64,000 nt of DNA from Methanobacteriota archaeon (lineage in GTDB: Archaea; Thermoplasmatota; Poseidoniia; Poseidoniales; Thalassarchaeaceae): positions 42,171 through 106,170 of the forward strand of contig PBUX01000064.1 in the NCBI GenBank assembly GCA_002728565.1, written 5' to 3'. The first letter of the stretch is position 1. The number at the start of each line of letters is the position of its first letter. Of the stretch, positions 25,720-35,034 are shown one piece after another. The position numbers were made by a program, and so were the translations under genes. The notes beneath the pieces were generated by a model. It saw only the letters and a program-made list of their open reading frames with translations. It was not told where the DNA came from and ran no database searches.

Positions 25720-26822
25720 TCAATCAACCTGAGTGGCATCACTAGGCATAAGTAATCCGCCGCGTCCTCTCCTGCCGGTTCTATTGTCGCCGCCCTCTCT
25801 GGTGCCCTAAAGGCCAACTTCACTTCTTCTGAGGGTATGTGACGGAGAACCTCCAGTAAGTAGTTGGCGTTGAAGCCGATCTCTAATTCCTCTCCTTCAT
25901 ATCCAACCTCCATCTCATCATGTCCCTCTCCTAGGTCGGGGGTTAGGACACTGAGATGAACCCGGCCGGGTTCGAAACGCATACGAATCCGGTGGGTCTG
26001 GTCTGAGGCAACAACTGCCATTCTGCGGACAGCCGAAGCAAGAGCTTTTTTCTCTATAAAGGCCAGCTTGTCATTGTCTTTGGGTATAACCTGCTCGTAA
26101 TTCGGATACGAGCCCTCGATGAGGCGCGTGTATATCTCAGTATTGTCGGCCCTAAACCCTAGGTGGTTTCCACTACGTGCCACCTCAAGTTGATCCTCAT
26201 CCTGAAACAACCGTTGCACTTGAGTTAACGCTGCTGGTGGGACTATAAAATCTGCGGAAGTCGTTCCTGTAGCTTCAACCTTGACACTCATGCGTGCCAG
26301 TCTGTGTCCATTAGTCGCCACCATTTTCATCTCACCATCTCTCAGTTCCCACAGAACACCGTTCAAGATAGGCCTGCTTTCTTCGGTGGATACAGCAAAA
26401 GATGTATGGTGAATCAGTGCATTGAGGTCTTTTCCAGTTACGGAAATACCCTCTGAGAAATCGACCTCTGCTAGGGTTGGAAACTCATCTGCCGGCAAGC
26501 CATTTAATTTGAATTGACTTGCTCCGCATATCAGTTCGATCTGATCTCCGCGGGTTGTAATTTCGACCGGTTGATCTGGTAACTCTCGAGTGATCTCTTG
26601 AAGTTTTTTACCTGGTGCCGTAAGGCTGCCGGGTGTCTTTACGTCAGCGAGAACTTTGACTCGCACAGCAACATCTAAGTCTGTACCACTCATCCATACG
26701 CCATCCTCAGAAGCCTCAAAGAGGATGTTCGATAGAACTGGAAGAGTAGTCTTCGATGGAATGCTAGCTGAGACCGCAGCAAGACCTTTGTGAAGGTTTT
26801 GCCGAGTGATGGTGAAATTCAT
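25716..26822 (-). CDS. dnaN: DNA polymerase III beta sliding clamp
   Basis: 368 residues, full length, with the three clamp domains: start [30 protein letters not shown], middle ISVTGKDLNALIHHTSFAVS.. and ESRPILNGVLWEL, and the C-terminal VMPLRL. It forms the ring tethering polymerase III to DNA. It follows dnaA on the same strand with a 289-bp gap holding DnaA boxes. recF, often next, is absent: the next gene on this side is the convergent pyrE. Confidence 0.97.
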   Translation of the reverse strand: MNFTITRQNLHKGLAAVSASIPSKTTLPVLSNILFEASEDGVWMSGTDLDVAVRVKVLADVKTPGSLTAPGKKLQEITRELPDQPVEITTRGDQIELICGASQFKLNGLPADEFPTLAEVDFSEGISVTGKDLNALIHHTSFAVSTEESRPILNGVLWELRDGEMKMVATNGHRLARMSVKVEATGTTSADFIVPPAALTQVQRLFQDEDQLEVARSGNHLGFRADNTEIYTRLIEGSYPNYEQVIPKDNDKLAFIEKKALASAVRRMAVVASDQTHRIRMRFEPGRVHLSVLTPDLGEGHDEMEVGYEGEELEIGFNANYLLEVLRHIPSEEVKLAFRAPERAATIEPAGEDAADYLCLVMPLRLID

Positions 26823-27125
26823 CGGGATGATGCTCCTGATGGTCTTTGCCGTGCGACCTTAAGGTCAACAAGATTTCTCACATAACCTAGATACTATCTC
26901 TTATTACTTACAAAAAACATAGCCGTAGTAGGTGTTGTGGTTTTGTGGAATCTTGTACCCAATAAGACTCCGTTTCCTTATGCCCTGTCTGTAAAAACGA
27001 TCTATTTCGCTCCGATAAACTTTTGGTGGAAAAATGTTTAAAGTTCTCAAGTGGTAGAAATTTCTGTTTTTTGACCGTGGAAAAACGAGGGGTTTTCCAC
27101 ACTTGTTCACATTAGCCGTGGAAAA
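26823..27125. other. probable replication origin (oriC) between dnaN and dnaA
   Basis: Five DnaA-box-like 9-mers cluster in about 100 bp: GGTGGAAAA (27025-27033), CGTGGAAAA (27076-27084), TTTTCCACA (27093-27101), TTGTTCACA (27103-27111) and CGTGGAAAA (27117-27125, inside the dnaA 3' end). All are within one or two bases of TTATCCACA or its complement. An AT-rich stretch (about 26875-26935 and 26995-27075) could unwind. Genes diverge on either side, matching an origin. Confidence 0.7.
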
Positions 27126-28563
27126 CTCTAGCATGGTCTGTTTTTAGTTCCGCAATTACCTCCTCGACCCGGTCCCGGAAGGCCTCGTCGCCATCCATCC
27201 TAGATGCCACCTTTCGAATCGAATACAAAACAGTGGAGTGGTCTCGTCCTCCGTAAAGCATCCCGATACCCTGAAGCGGGGTCCCGAGTAGCTCGCGTAC
27301 CACGTACATCGCTACGTGACGAGCCTCGGCTATGTTTTTAGACCGTGACTTCGAAGAGAGGGCTTCGGGGCGCACACGCCACTGACTGGCAACGAGCTGG
27401 GTGATTCGATCTGGAGAAGCAACCGGCCCTCTTTGTCTCCTCTCCAGCCTTCTGAGAGCCAGAACGCGCTTAGCAAAAGAAAGGGTTATCTCTTCGTTCC
27501 ATACCGAGGAAACAGCGAGAAGCTTAAGGACCGCACCCTCTAGCTCTCTAACTGAAGACGAACAGGCATGGGCAATGTAGTCGATGACGTCTCCGGCGAG
27601 ATCTAACCCTTCGTCCTCCGCCTTGGTGCGCAGGATCGCCATGCGAGTCTCGTAATCAGGCGGGCGTAAATCCACCACGAGACCCCACTCAAACCGTGAG
27701 ACTAGGCGCTGTTCCAAGCCCTCCATCTCACGAGGAGGCCTGTCGCTTGTGACCACTATCTGGCCTTGGGCGTCGTACAGCGCGTTGAAGGTATGGAAGA
27801 ACTCTTCTTGGGTGCTCTCCTTTCCCCTAAGAAAATGGATGTCGTCGACGAGCAGTAAGTCGATTTGCCGATAACGAGCGCGAAAACGATCCGTGGCGCC
27901 CTTGCGTATAGCCTGGATTAGTTCGTTGGTGAACTGCTCGGAGGATACATAGGCCACGCGCCGGCTTGGGTCGATCCTTAGCGATGCATGTCCGATGGCG
28001 TGCATGAGGTGTGTTTTGCCCAAGCCTACTCCACCGTAGAGGAATAGCGGGTTGTAGAGCTGGCCCGGGTTGTCCGCAACTGCGCGCCCGGCAGCATCCG
28101 CCAGCTGATTGTTGCCACCCACCACGAATCGGTCGAAGGTGTATCGACTAAAGAGGCCGGGGTCTGCCGGCGATGAAGATGGCGGACTAGCCGGGCTTGG
28201 TGCCGGGCGCCTGCTCACTGAGCCGCTTTGCAGGGTCGACCCCGCTTCTTTTCCAGCGAAGATGTCCGTAGATGGCTCGACGAGGACCGCCGGCAGGACG
28301 CCCCCTTCTTCGGAAGGACCGCTACTAACGGACAGGAGGACTTTGTAACCTAGGACGCTTGCTCCCGCTTCCTTGATCAGGTCTCCGTATTTGTCTTCCA
28401 GCCACTCTGCGTGGAAGGGGCTTTGCGTCTCGATCACAAGCGCGTCTGCCGAAACAGCGACACACCTAGCTCCAGCAATCCAGGTTTGGAAGGCGTGCTC
28501 CGGCACGAGCGCGCGGACTTGTTCAAGAATTGCCGTCCAGACGTCTTGTGTGGTCAGCTCCAT
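27112..28563 (-). CDS. dnaA: chromosomal replication initiator DnaA
   Basis: 483 residues. Domain I (WTAILEQVRALVPEHAFQTWI), a low-complexity Ser/Pro linker (about residues 115-135), AAA+ domain with Walker A GGVGLGKTH and Walker B LLLVDDIHF, and domain IV with the DNA-binding signature GGRDHSTVLYSI. It binds DnaA boxes and opens the origin. The DnaA boxes at the 3' side lie between it and dnaN. Its 5' leader (28564 upward) contains an inverted repeat GCCGATC/GATCGGC. Confidence 0.98.
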   Translation of the reverse strand: MELTTQDVWTAILEQVRALVPEHAFQTWIAGARCVAVSADALVIETQSPFHAEWLEDKYGDLIKEAGASVLGYKVLLSVSSGPSEEGGVLPAVLVEPSTDIFAGKEAGSTLQSGSVSRRPAPSPASPPSSSPADPGLFSRYTFDRFVVGGNNQLADAAGRAVADNPGQLYNPLFLYGGVGLGKTHLMHAIGHASLRIDPSRRVAYVSSEQFTNELIQAIRKGATDRFRARYRQIDLLLVDDIHFLRGKESTQEEFFHTFNALYDAQGQIVVTSDRPPREMEGLEQRLVSRFEWGLVVDLRPPDYETRMAILRTKAEDEGLDLAGDVIDYIAHACSSSVRELEGAVLKLLAVSSVWNEEITLSFAKRVLALRRLERRQRGPVASPDRITQLVASQWRVRPEALSSKSRSKNIAEARHVAMYVVRELLGTPLQGIGMLYGGRDHSTVLYSIRKVASRMDGDEAFRDRVEEVIAELKTDHARVFHG

Positions 28564-28800
28564 GAAGCCTTCCTTGCGCCGATCTCATCCCTGCCGCTCG
28601 TTAGGCGGGAGGCTTCGAAGCGGGATCGGCTGAAGGGCATGTTGGGCTGTTGTTCCGGTCTTAAGAGGGGCCGCTATACAGACTGCTCAATAGCGAGGGG
28701 GGTCGAACCTACAGAGCCTTTCCATAAATGTCAAAATGCCCGAAAAGGCCCCGAATCAAAGGGGTTAGAGCTATTTAAGGGGCGATCGGCGTTGACCGTT
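28564..28800. other. dnaA-rpmH intergenic region with folded dnaA leader
   Basis: Within about 70 bp upstream of dnaA, GCCGATC (28578-28584) and GATCGGC (28624-28630) can pair, with a smaller stem between them, so the dnaA mRNA leader can fold. No further DnaA-box cluster was seen here. The rnpA frame is open across the whole stretch on the plus strand, with an ATG at 28639 and TTG at 28801. Confidence 0.4.
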
Positions 28801-28821
28801 TTGGGGCGCCCCGACTATCTT
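28792..28821 (+). promoter_or_regulatory. candidate rpmH promoter
   Basis: TTGACC (28792-28797), 18-bp spacer, TATCTT (28816-28821): a sigma-70-like promoter that would start transcription near 28828, about 43 nt upstream of the rpmH ATG. If it is the only promoter, the TTG at 28801 would be outside the transcript, which bears on the rnpA start. Confidence 0.5.
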
Positions 28822-29406
28822 GGTAAGCTCGTCGATAACCGCAGTACAACCAAGGATCGGGCTGGCAGGAATGAAGCCGACATACAAACCGCGCAACCGA
28901 AAGCGGGTGAACAAGCACGGGTTTCGCGCCCGCATGAAGACCGCCGGTGGCCGGAAGGCTTTAAATCGGCGCCGGAAGCGTGGGCGTACCCAGTTGGTCG
29001 TCAAGATTGGCGGCAAGTAGGCTCTACGAAAGCGCTCCCGGGTAGGGCCGAGAAGTTACCGCGAGGAACGCGGATCCACAGAGGGTCTGAAATTCGTGAG
29101 TTGCTTAAGCAGGGGCAAAGAGAGAAGAAGCCGCACGTGGAGATTTTCTTCGGGCCTTCTCCTGGCTTACACTCTCGGCTGGGGCTCATCGTTCCCAGGT
29201 ACGGACACAGCGTTGTGGAGCGTAATCTCGTTAAGCGGCGGCTACGAGAAATAGGGCGCCGTTTGGCACTGCCGGTACTTGGCGAGCGAGGCGTTCCTGC
29301 GGATGTGCTCGTGCGTGCGAAGAGATCAGCGTATGGTGCGGAGTATACGGTTCTTGAGTCGGAGATCAGGACAGCGGTGGAGGCATGGTGCTCAGACAGG
29401 GTTTGA
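28801..29406 (+). CDS. rnpA: ribonuclease P protein component (start unresolved; frame contains rpmH)
   Basis: The conserved core from about 29056 ([20 protein letters not shown] ... [20 protein letters not shown]) to 29406 is RnpA with the RNR-type signature [15 protein letters not shown]. In this frame no ATG, GTG, TTG or CTG occurs between 28804 and the core, so translation must begin upstream of or within rpmH (TTG 28801, or ATG 28639), or at a rare codon. From 28801 the protein has 201 residues, about 80 more at the N-terminus than usual. It binds the RNase P RNA in tRNA 5' processing. Stop at 29404-29406 is certain; the start is not. Confidence 0.75.
   Translation: MGRPDYLGKLVDNRSTTKDRAGRNEADIQTAQPKAGEQARVSRPHEDRRWPEGFKSAPEAWAYPVGRQDWRQVGSTKALPGRAEKLPRGTRIHRGSEIRELLKQGQREKKPHVEIFFGPSPGLHSRLGLIVPRYGHSVVERNLVKRRLREIGRRLALPVLGERGVPADVLVRAKRSAYGAEYTVLESEIRTAVEAWCSDRV
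28871..29020 (+). CDS. rpmH: 50S ribosomal protein L34
   Basis: 49 residues: [20 protein letters not shown], then [19 protein letters not shown], unmistakable L34, with a slightly long C-terminus ([10 protein letters not shown]). It is a small, basic protein of the large ribosomal subunit. It lies divergent from dnaA, as in most bacteria, and is wholly covered by the open rnpA frame (frame shifted by one). Confidence 0.98.
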   Translation: MKPTYKPRNRKRVNKHGFRARMKTAGGRKALNRRRKRGRTQLVVKIGGK

Positions 29407-29705
29407 TAGCGATGGTTCGTCTCTATCGGTTGGCAATTTCGCCTTGGACGCCTGCAGCATGCCGCTTCTCGCCGAGTTGCTCTAGTTACGCGATAGAGGC
29501 CTTAGTTGAGCATGGTTCGTTGCGGGGGGGCTGGCTTGCATTTTTGCGGATTATGCGTTGTCACCCTTGGGGCGGCCACGGACTCGACCCGGTACCGCCG
29601 GTCAGGGTAAGAGCGAGTGACCCGGCCCGCGTAGCTCAACGCCCAGAGACAAAAAACAGATCGCAAATCTTAGAGCCACAAGCTAAACGAGCGATACGTC
29701 CATGA
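29385..29705 (+). CDS. yidD: membrane protein insertion efficiency factor YidD
   Basis: 106 residues. The hallmark LYRLAISPWTPAACRFSPSCSSYAIEAL and the Arg/Cys/His ending RIMRCHPWGGHGLDPVP are present. From ATG 29385 the N-terminus has normal length and overlaps rnpA by 22 bp; ATG 29412 is an alternative that would shorten it. The C-terminal 30 residues are non-conserved. It assists YidC, encoded next with an ATGA overlap. Confidence 0.88.
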   Translation: MVLRQGLIAMVRLYRLAISPWTPAACRFSPSCSSYAIEALVEHGSLRGGWLAFLRIMRCHPWGGHGLDPVPPVRVRASDPARVAQRPETKNRSQILEPQAKRAIRP

Positions 29706-31411
29706 AGACAGAGATGCGCTTTGTTCTAGCGATAGCTTTGATGTTGGCTGTCTTGATAGGCACCAACCGGCTCTTCCCGCCGCCGCCCATGGAGGATGTA
29801 GTGGCTACGGGTCCGGTCGAGACCAGTGAGCCCCTCAGAGGCCCCGAGTCGGGAGGGTTGCCACCCTCGTCACAAGCGAGTGATAGCCAGCCTTCAGGGG
29901 TCCCTGGCGCTGACCAAGCGGAAGAAGACGCAAGCTTGCCGGTCCAGAATGTTGTCGTCGAGGGGCCGTTGTACCGCTACATCTTCACTAGTCGCGGTGC
30001 GCAACTGGTTTCAGCGGAGCTGTTGGACTTCCAGGCCATTAACAGAGGCGGGCCGGTTCAGGTAGTCCCGGATGGAGCGTCTGGCTACTTGGGTAGCAAG
30101 GTGGTTGTGGAGCAGGACACGCTTGATCTGACCGATGCAGTGTTCCGTGTAGAGCCTGCTGGCGGTCTTAATTTAACTGCGGAGGGTGGGGCGAAGCCTC
30201 TGGCTTTTGTCTACGATCACCCGAGCGGCAACTTCACATACCGGGTCAGCTACACATTCGATCCCGACGATTACACCATCGGTATTAGTGGCTCTATGGA
30301 TGGAGTGACTCGGGCGCTTCTGGTCACGGACCTTGGCGAGGGCTTGGCATATGCCGAAGCTGACTCGGCGCTCGAGCAGCGATCGATGGCCTACGTGTAC
30401 AACCACCTCCAGGATGGCATTCGGTCTACCATGCTCGACAAGGCCGATCCGGAGATTATAGAAGGGCCGCTCGTCTGGGCTGCCTTTCGGAGCAAGTTTT
30501 TTGTTGCGGCAATTCTGTCGGGTGCGAGGGACGATTTGGTAGAGGACACCGGATACCTGGGAGGCTTGCTAGTGCGCCCGGCAGACCTGCCCGAGAGGGT
30601 CCGTGTTGGGGTGGCTCGAACGGTGTCAGGTGGGGAGGAGTATGCTTACCGCTTGTTCATCGGACCGCAGCAGTATGCTCTGCTGTCGTCGCTTGGTGAC
30701 GGAATGGAAGAGGTTAACCCGTACGGGTGGCGCTTTTTTAGGCCAATAATTCGGCCGTTCGTGTCCATTATCATGACAGTTCTGACCTATTTGCACACCC
30801 AGTTCAGTATGGGATACGGCTGGGTCTTGATTGTCTTCGGTGTGATGATGCGAGTAGTGCTATTCCCGCTTAACCATAAAGCAATGAAGGCACAGCTGCG
30901 GAACATGGCGGTCCAGCCTTTAGTTAAGCAGATCCAGGACAAACACAAGGACAATCCGGAGAAGCTTCAGAAAGAAATGATGAAGCTTTACAAGGAGCAC
31001 GGCTTTAACCCGCTGGCCGGTTGTCTCCCAATGTTGCTGCCTTGGCCGGTGCTGATCGCTCTATTCTTCGTTTTTCAAAACACAATCGAATTACGCGGGG
31101 TCCCGTTTCTCTGGCTCCCAGATCTCTCGGCGAAGGATCCGTTCTATGTCCTTCCTGTCTTGCTTGCGGTCTCAATGTTCCTGATGCAGTGGATTAGTCT
31201 TCGATCGCTCGATACCGACAACCCGCAGATGAAAATGATGATGTACATCATGCCGCCAATGATGCTTTTCATCTTCATGAATTTGGCAAGCGGGTTGAAC
31301 CTTTACTACGCCACAGCAAACATCGCGACCCTGCCGCAGCAAATCTGGATTGCTCGCGAACGTAAACGGATGCGCCAAGGGCCAGCGCTTACGCTAAGCG
31401 ATGGCGACTAA
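29702..31411 (+). CDS. yidC: membrane protein insertase YidC
   Basis: 569 residues. First membrane segment (residues 5-22), then a large periplasmic beta domain (about 60-340) as in Gram-negative YidC, followed by the conserved five-helix core with FSMGYGWVLIVFGVMMRVVLFPL and PLVKQIQDKHKDNPEKLQKEMMKLYKEHGFNPLAGCLPMLL. It inserts membrane proteins with or without SecYEG. The start overlaps yidD by 4 bp, and mnmE follows by 32 bp. The large periplasmic domain argues for a two-membrane cell envelope. Confidence 0.97.
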   Translation: MKTEMRFVLAIALMLAVLIGTNRLFPPPPMEDVVATGPVETSEPLRGPESGGLPPSSQASDSQPSGVPGADQAEEDASLPVQNVVVEGPLYRYIFTSRGAQLVSAELLDFQAINRGGPVQVVPDGASGYLGSKVVVEQDTLDLTDAVFRVEPAGGLNLTAEGGAKPLAFVYDHPSGNFTYRVSYTFDPDDYTIGISGSMDGVTRALLVTDLGEGLAYAEADSALEQRSMAYVYNHLQDGIRSTMLDKADPEIIEGPLVWAAFRSKFFVAAILSGARDDLVEDTGYLGGLLVRPADLPERVRVGVARTVSGGEEYAYRLFIGPQQYALLSSLGDGMEEVNPYGWRFFRPIIRPFVSIIMTVLTYLHTQFSMGYGWVLIVFGVMMRVVLFPLNHKAMKAQLRNMAVQPLVKQIQDKHKDNPEKLQKEMMKLYKEHGFNPLAGCLPMLLPWPVLIALFFVFQNTIELRGVPFLWLPDLSAKDPFYVLPVLLAVSMFLMQWISLRSLDTDNPQMKMMMYIMPPMMLFIFMNLASGLNLYYATANIATLPQQIWIARERKRMRQGPALTLSDGD

Positions 31412-31443
31412 GCTGCGCACGCGGACTTTGTGCTGAGGTGACC

Positions 31444-32808
31444 ATGGACGTCGACACGATAGTGTCGCTGTCGACACCACCCGGGGTGGGTGCCTTAGCG
31501 GTAGTTAGGCTAAGCGGCCCGGGTGCAGTAGATGTGCTTAGAGCACTTTTGGTGAAAACTGCCCCCATGCCGAGTGTTAGAGAACCTTCGTTGCGGCGCC
31601 TAACCGATCCTGACACGGGCGAAGTGATAGATGAGGTTGTCGTTACCCGCTTTCAGGCTCCAGGGAGTTACACAGGAGAGGATATGGTGGAGCTCTCGTG
31701 CCACGGGGGGTGGTTGGTCCCAGAGCTTGTTGTAGAGGCATGTCAACGGAGTGGGGCTAGGATAGCCGACCGGGGTGAGTTTACCCGAAGGGCCTACCTG
31801 CACGGGAAGCTGGATTTGATACAAGCAGAGGCTGTGGCAGATGTAGTCAACGCGCGAAGCAGGGCTTTGCACCGAGCTGCGTTGGTCCAGATGGAGCGCG
31901 GTCTTTCGAGGAGGGTGTCTGATCTGCGTGAGCGGCTGCTTCGACTCGAGGGGTTGTTGGCTCATCATGTTGATTTCCCCGAGGAGGACGAGCCCCCCGT
32001 CCCGATTACAGCTGTCGCAGATCAAGCGGCTCGGATGGTTGCCGACCTCGAACTCATGTTGGCAACCGCTCCGGAGGGCGAGCTACTTAGGGAGGGAGCG
32101 CTCACGGTTTTTGCAGGGCGCCCTAACGTGGGTAAATCGTCTCTATACAACGCATTGTTGGGAGAAGAGCGGGCGATCGTCAGCGAAGAGGCTGGCACAA
32201 CCCGGGACGCCATTGAGGCCGTGGTTCAGATTGGAGGGTTTCCTTTTCGGCTTGTGGATACGGCGGGACTAAGGGAGCCAGCGGGAAATATAGAGCAGAA
32301 GGGTATCGAAATCGCACGAGGCTATCTGGGTCGAGCAGATGTAGTCCTCTACTGTGTCTCCGCGGATGAAGGCCCGATGGAAGAAGACCGAGCGTTCCTC
32401 GAGGCGCATGATGGGGCGCCAGTCGTGCTGGTGAATACCAAGGCCGACATTGCAAAAACCCAGAAACATTGGGATCCAGAGGGGACAGCTGCGCGAGTCC
32501 AGGTGTCTGTGGAGAGTGGGGCCGGCCTAGAGGAGATCCGTCAGGTGCTGCCGCAGCTTGTTTATTCAAGCATTGTAACGGCGGAGCAAGGTGTGCCTGT
32601 GCTCACGCGCGGTCGACAAGCACGAGGGTTAAGGGCTGCGAAAGTGGAGGTTGAAGCGTTCAGCGAGGCTCTTGACCAAGGGCTGCCGGCAGAAGTGGCC
32701 TCTACGCACCTGCGGGCTGCAGAGACTGCGCTAGAAGAGTTGTTAGGCGCCGTGTCAGCAGATGATGTGCTCGACGTAGTGTTCCGGGAGTTCTGCATAG
32801 GGAAGTGA
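31444..32808 (+). CDS. mnmE: tRNA uridine-5-carboxymethylaminomethyl modification GTPase
   Basis: 454 residues from ATG 31444; GTG 31438 would add two. N-terminal TrmE domain (DTIVSLSTPPGVGALAVVRLSG), G domain with GRPNVGKSSLYNALLG, DTAGLREP and NTKAD, and the invariant C-terminus FREFCIGK. With MnmG it modifies U34 of several tRNAs. mnmG starts 126 bp downstream. The frame and order (yidC, mnmE, mnmG, parA, parB) are the common origin cluster, though rsmG between mnmG and parA is missing. Confidence 0.97.
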   Translation: MDVDTIVSLSTPPGVGALAVVRLSGPGAVDVLRALLVKTAPMPSVREPSLRRLTDPDTGEVIDEVVVTRFQAPGSYTGEDMVELSCHGGWLVPELVVEACQRSGARIADRGEFTRRAYLHGKLDLIQAEAVADVVNARSRALHRAALVQMERGLSRRVSDLRERLLRLEGLLAHHVDFPEEDEPPVPITAVADQAARMVADLELMLATAPEGELLREGALTVFAGRPNVGKSSLYNALLGEERAIVSEEAGTTRDAIEAVVQIGGFPFRLVDTAGLREPAGNIEQKGIEIARGYLGRADVVLYCVSADEGPMEEDRAFLEAHDGAPVVLVNTKADIAKTQKHWDPEGTAARVQVSVESGAGLEEIRQVLPQLVYSSIVTAEQGVPVLTRGRQARGLRAAKVEVEAFSEALDQGLPAEVASTHLRAAETALEELLGAVSADDVLDVVFREFCIGK

Positions 32809-32934
32809 TGCAACGGGTAGGAAAGGCGACTGAAGGAGCTTTGCGGGTCGCCATCTCAAGCTACTTTGCCGAGATTTGGCGTGCATTCGATCTACCGGTA
32901 GCAATGTCAGTTTCCCCCGACCTTTTTTCCGTGC

Positions 32935-34809
32935 ATGCGCAATTCCTATGAAGTCATTGTCGTAGGGGGAGGGCACGCCGGTGTAGAAGCCGCAGCGGCG
33001 TCAGCTAGAGCTGGTGCTCGGACACTTCTGGTTTCCCCTGATCTGTCTAGGGTTGGGCAGATGAGTTGCAACCCTGCGATTGGCGGGGTCGCGAAAGGGG
33101 TTGTCGCGCGCGAGGTCGATGCCCTTGGAGGGGTCATGGGTCAGGCGACTGACGCCTCGCGCATTCAGTTTCGCATGCTGAATCGCTCTAAGGGGCCAGC
33201 TGTCTGGGGCCCTCGAGCCCAGTGTGATCGGTCAATGTATCCAGTGGCTGTGCGTAGGGTGCTTGATGGCCTGCCAATGCTAGATCTCTTCCAGGACATG
33301 GTCGCAGACTTGCTGGTTGACTCGGGACGTGTTGTTGGAGTCCGGACCAAGGGAGGCTTGGAGTTCACGGGCTCTTGCCTTGTTATTACTACAGGCACCT
33401 TCCTGCGAGGGCGTATCCATGTGGGGGGGACGGCTGGCGTCGAGGCCGGAAGAGCGGGTGAGGCCCCCTCGGTTGAGTTGGCGAAGGGTCTAGAGGATCT
33501 CGGGCTTGAGGTGAGGCGCTTCAAGACGGGCACGCCACCGCGTGTCGACGGGCGGTCCGTCGACTTTACGAAGACCGAGCGGCAAGATGGAGATGATATA
33601 CCGTACCGGTTCGCAGCTTATGCGCAGGAGATAGTGCCCGCTCAGGTTCCGTGTTGGATCACGTATTCCGGCAACGGATTGAAGGATGTTGTTCTCCGAA
33701 ACCTTGAGAGAAGCGCGCTTTACGGTGGGGAGATAGCAGGCCGTGGCCCGCGCTACTGCCCCTCAATAGAGGACAAGGTGGTTCGCTTTCCGGAGGCACC
33801 GAGGCACCAAGTGTTTCTGGAGCCGGAGGGGCTGAGCACGACAGAGCTATACGTAAACGGCCTCTCTACTTCTCTCCCGGCTGAGGTTCAGCTTGAGTTT
33901 TTGCGCACGATTCCTGGCCTTGAAGATGCGAACATGACCAAGGTGGGATACGCGATCGAGTACGATTACTTTCCTCCCCACCAGCTGAGCCACACGCTAG
34001 AGTTGAAGACTCACCCGGGGTTGTTTCTGGCCGGTCAGATAAACGGCACAACAGGTTACGAAGAGGCAGCAGGACAGGGCGTTATTGCCGGGATCAATGC
34101 CGCACTGAGCGTGAGGGGGGAGAAGCCTTTTGTACTAGAGCGAGACGAGGCTTACATCGGGGTCTTGGTCGATGATCTCGTAACCCGGGGAGTCGATGAG
34201 CCATACAGGCTATTCACTTCTCGCGCTGAGTTTAGGCTCCTGCTCCGGCAGGACAATGCAGCGCGCCGTATCGGTATGCTGGCTCGGGACAGGGGCCTGC
34301 TCACAAGCGATCAGGCCGACGCGCTGGGCTTGCGGCTTAAAGAAGAAGATCGAGTTATGGCCTGGTTCGGGGCCACGTCGGTTACCCCAGAAGAAGCATC
34401 AGGGATTCTGGATGAAGCCGGGTCGAGCCCGATCCAGCAGAAGGTTCGCGCGCTAGAGCTGTTGAAGAGGCCAGGAGTGAGTGCGCGTTCACTGGTGTCT
34501 TTGGCTGAGGAGCCCCCCAAGGGCGATCTTGCAGATGAAGTTTTAGCCGCCGTCGAGGTAGAGCTAAAATACGCCGGCTATGTAAAAAGAGAACGCGAAA
34601 GAGCTAAGCGATTACGAGATCAGGCTGGTTTTCTGTTAAGCAAGGACCTCCCGTATATGGATTTCGTTACGGTCTCGTGGGAAGCGAGAGAGAAGCTTAG
34701 CGAGACCAAGCCTAGCTCGTTGGCACAAGCCGGCCGGATTCCGGGAGTCTCGCCCGCCGACCTTCAGAATCTCGTGCTCGAGGTGAGAAGGCTTCGTTCT
34801 AGCCCCTAA
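32935..34809 (+). CDS. mnmG: tRNA uridine-5-carboxymethylaminomethyl modification enzyme MnmG
   Basis: 624 residues, typical length. FAD motif [12 protein letters not shown] at the start, the [11 protein letters not shown] segment, a GTGTPPR-like [11 protein letters not shown], and [11 protein letters not shown]; the C-terminal helical region ends with [13 protein letters not shown]. It is the partner of MnmE in U34 modification. ATG 32935 has no strong Shine-Dalgarno. rsmG does not follow; parS and parA do. Confidence 0.97.
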   Translation: MRNSYEVIVVGGGHAGVEAAAASARAGARTLLVSPDLSRVGQMSCNPAIGGVAKGVVAREVDALGGVMGQATDASRIQFRMLNRSKGPAVWGPRAQCDRSMYPVAVRRVLDGLPMLDLFQDMVADLLVDSGRVVGVRTKGGLEFTGSCLVITTGTFLRGRIHVGGTAGVEAGRAGEAPSVELAKGLEDLGLEVRRFKTGTPPRVDGRSVDFTKTERQDGDDIPYRFAAYAQEIVPAQVPCWITYSGNGLKDVVLRNLERSALYGGEIAGRGPRYCPSIEDKVVRFPEAPRHQVFLEPEGLSTTELYVNGLSTSLPAEVQLEFLRTIPGLEDANMTKVGYAIEYDYFPPHQLSHTLELKTHPGLFLAGQINGTTGYEEAAGQGVIAGINAALSVRGEKPFVLERDEAYIGVLVDDLVTRGVDEPYRLFTSRAEFRLLLRQDNAARRIGMLARDRGLLTSDQADALGLRLKEEDRVMAWFGATSVTPEEASGILDEAGSSPIQQKVRALELLKRPGVSARSLVSLAEEPPKGDLADEVLAAVEVELKYAGYVKRERERAKRLRDQAGFLLSKDLPYMDFVTVSWEAREKLSETKPSSLAQAGRIPGVSPADLQNLVLEVRRLRSSP

Positions 34810-34837
34810 GGAGGAGGGGTTAGGGCGCCAGCCTGCC

Positions 34838-34853
34838 TGTTTCACGTGAAACA
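34838..34853. promoter_or_regulatory. parS: parS centromere-like site
   Basis: TGTTTCACGTGAAACA, a perfect copy of the bacterial parS consensus, 29 bp after the mnmG stop and about 180 bp before parA. ParB should load here to organise the origin. An 8-bp inverted repeat CCAGCCTG/CAGGCTGG (34828-34835, 34875-34882) flanks it. I saw no other parS in the window. Confidence 0.93.
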
Positions 34854-35034
34854 AGGCGTCTCGGGGCCGCTTAACAGGCTGGGCCACTTGTTTTCGGAGG
34901 CTTTTGTCTTTCCTGCTAGCAGTTTTCCGGCTCAGGCGCGCAGCTGCCTTCTTAATAAGCCCTCCTAGCAGGTTTCGTGCCCCCCTGTATGTCCCTTATA
35001 TTGCGCCCCCTCGATAACCCTCAATGTGGCCTTA

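Noticed and set aside
28411..28800. Long plus-strand open frame antisense to dnaA and continuing toward rnpA
   Set aside because: The part overlapping dnaA reads as a shadow with no recognisable domain; only the part from near 28639 or 28801 could belong to rnpA, so I did not extend the gene to 28411.
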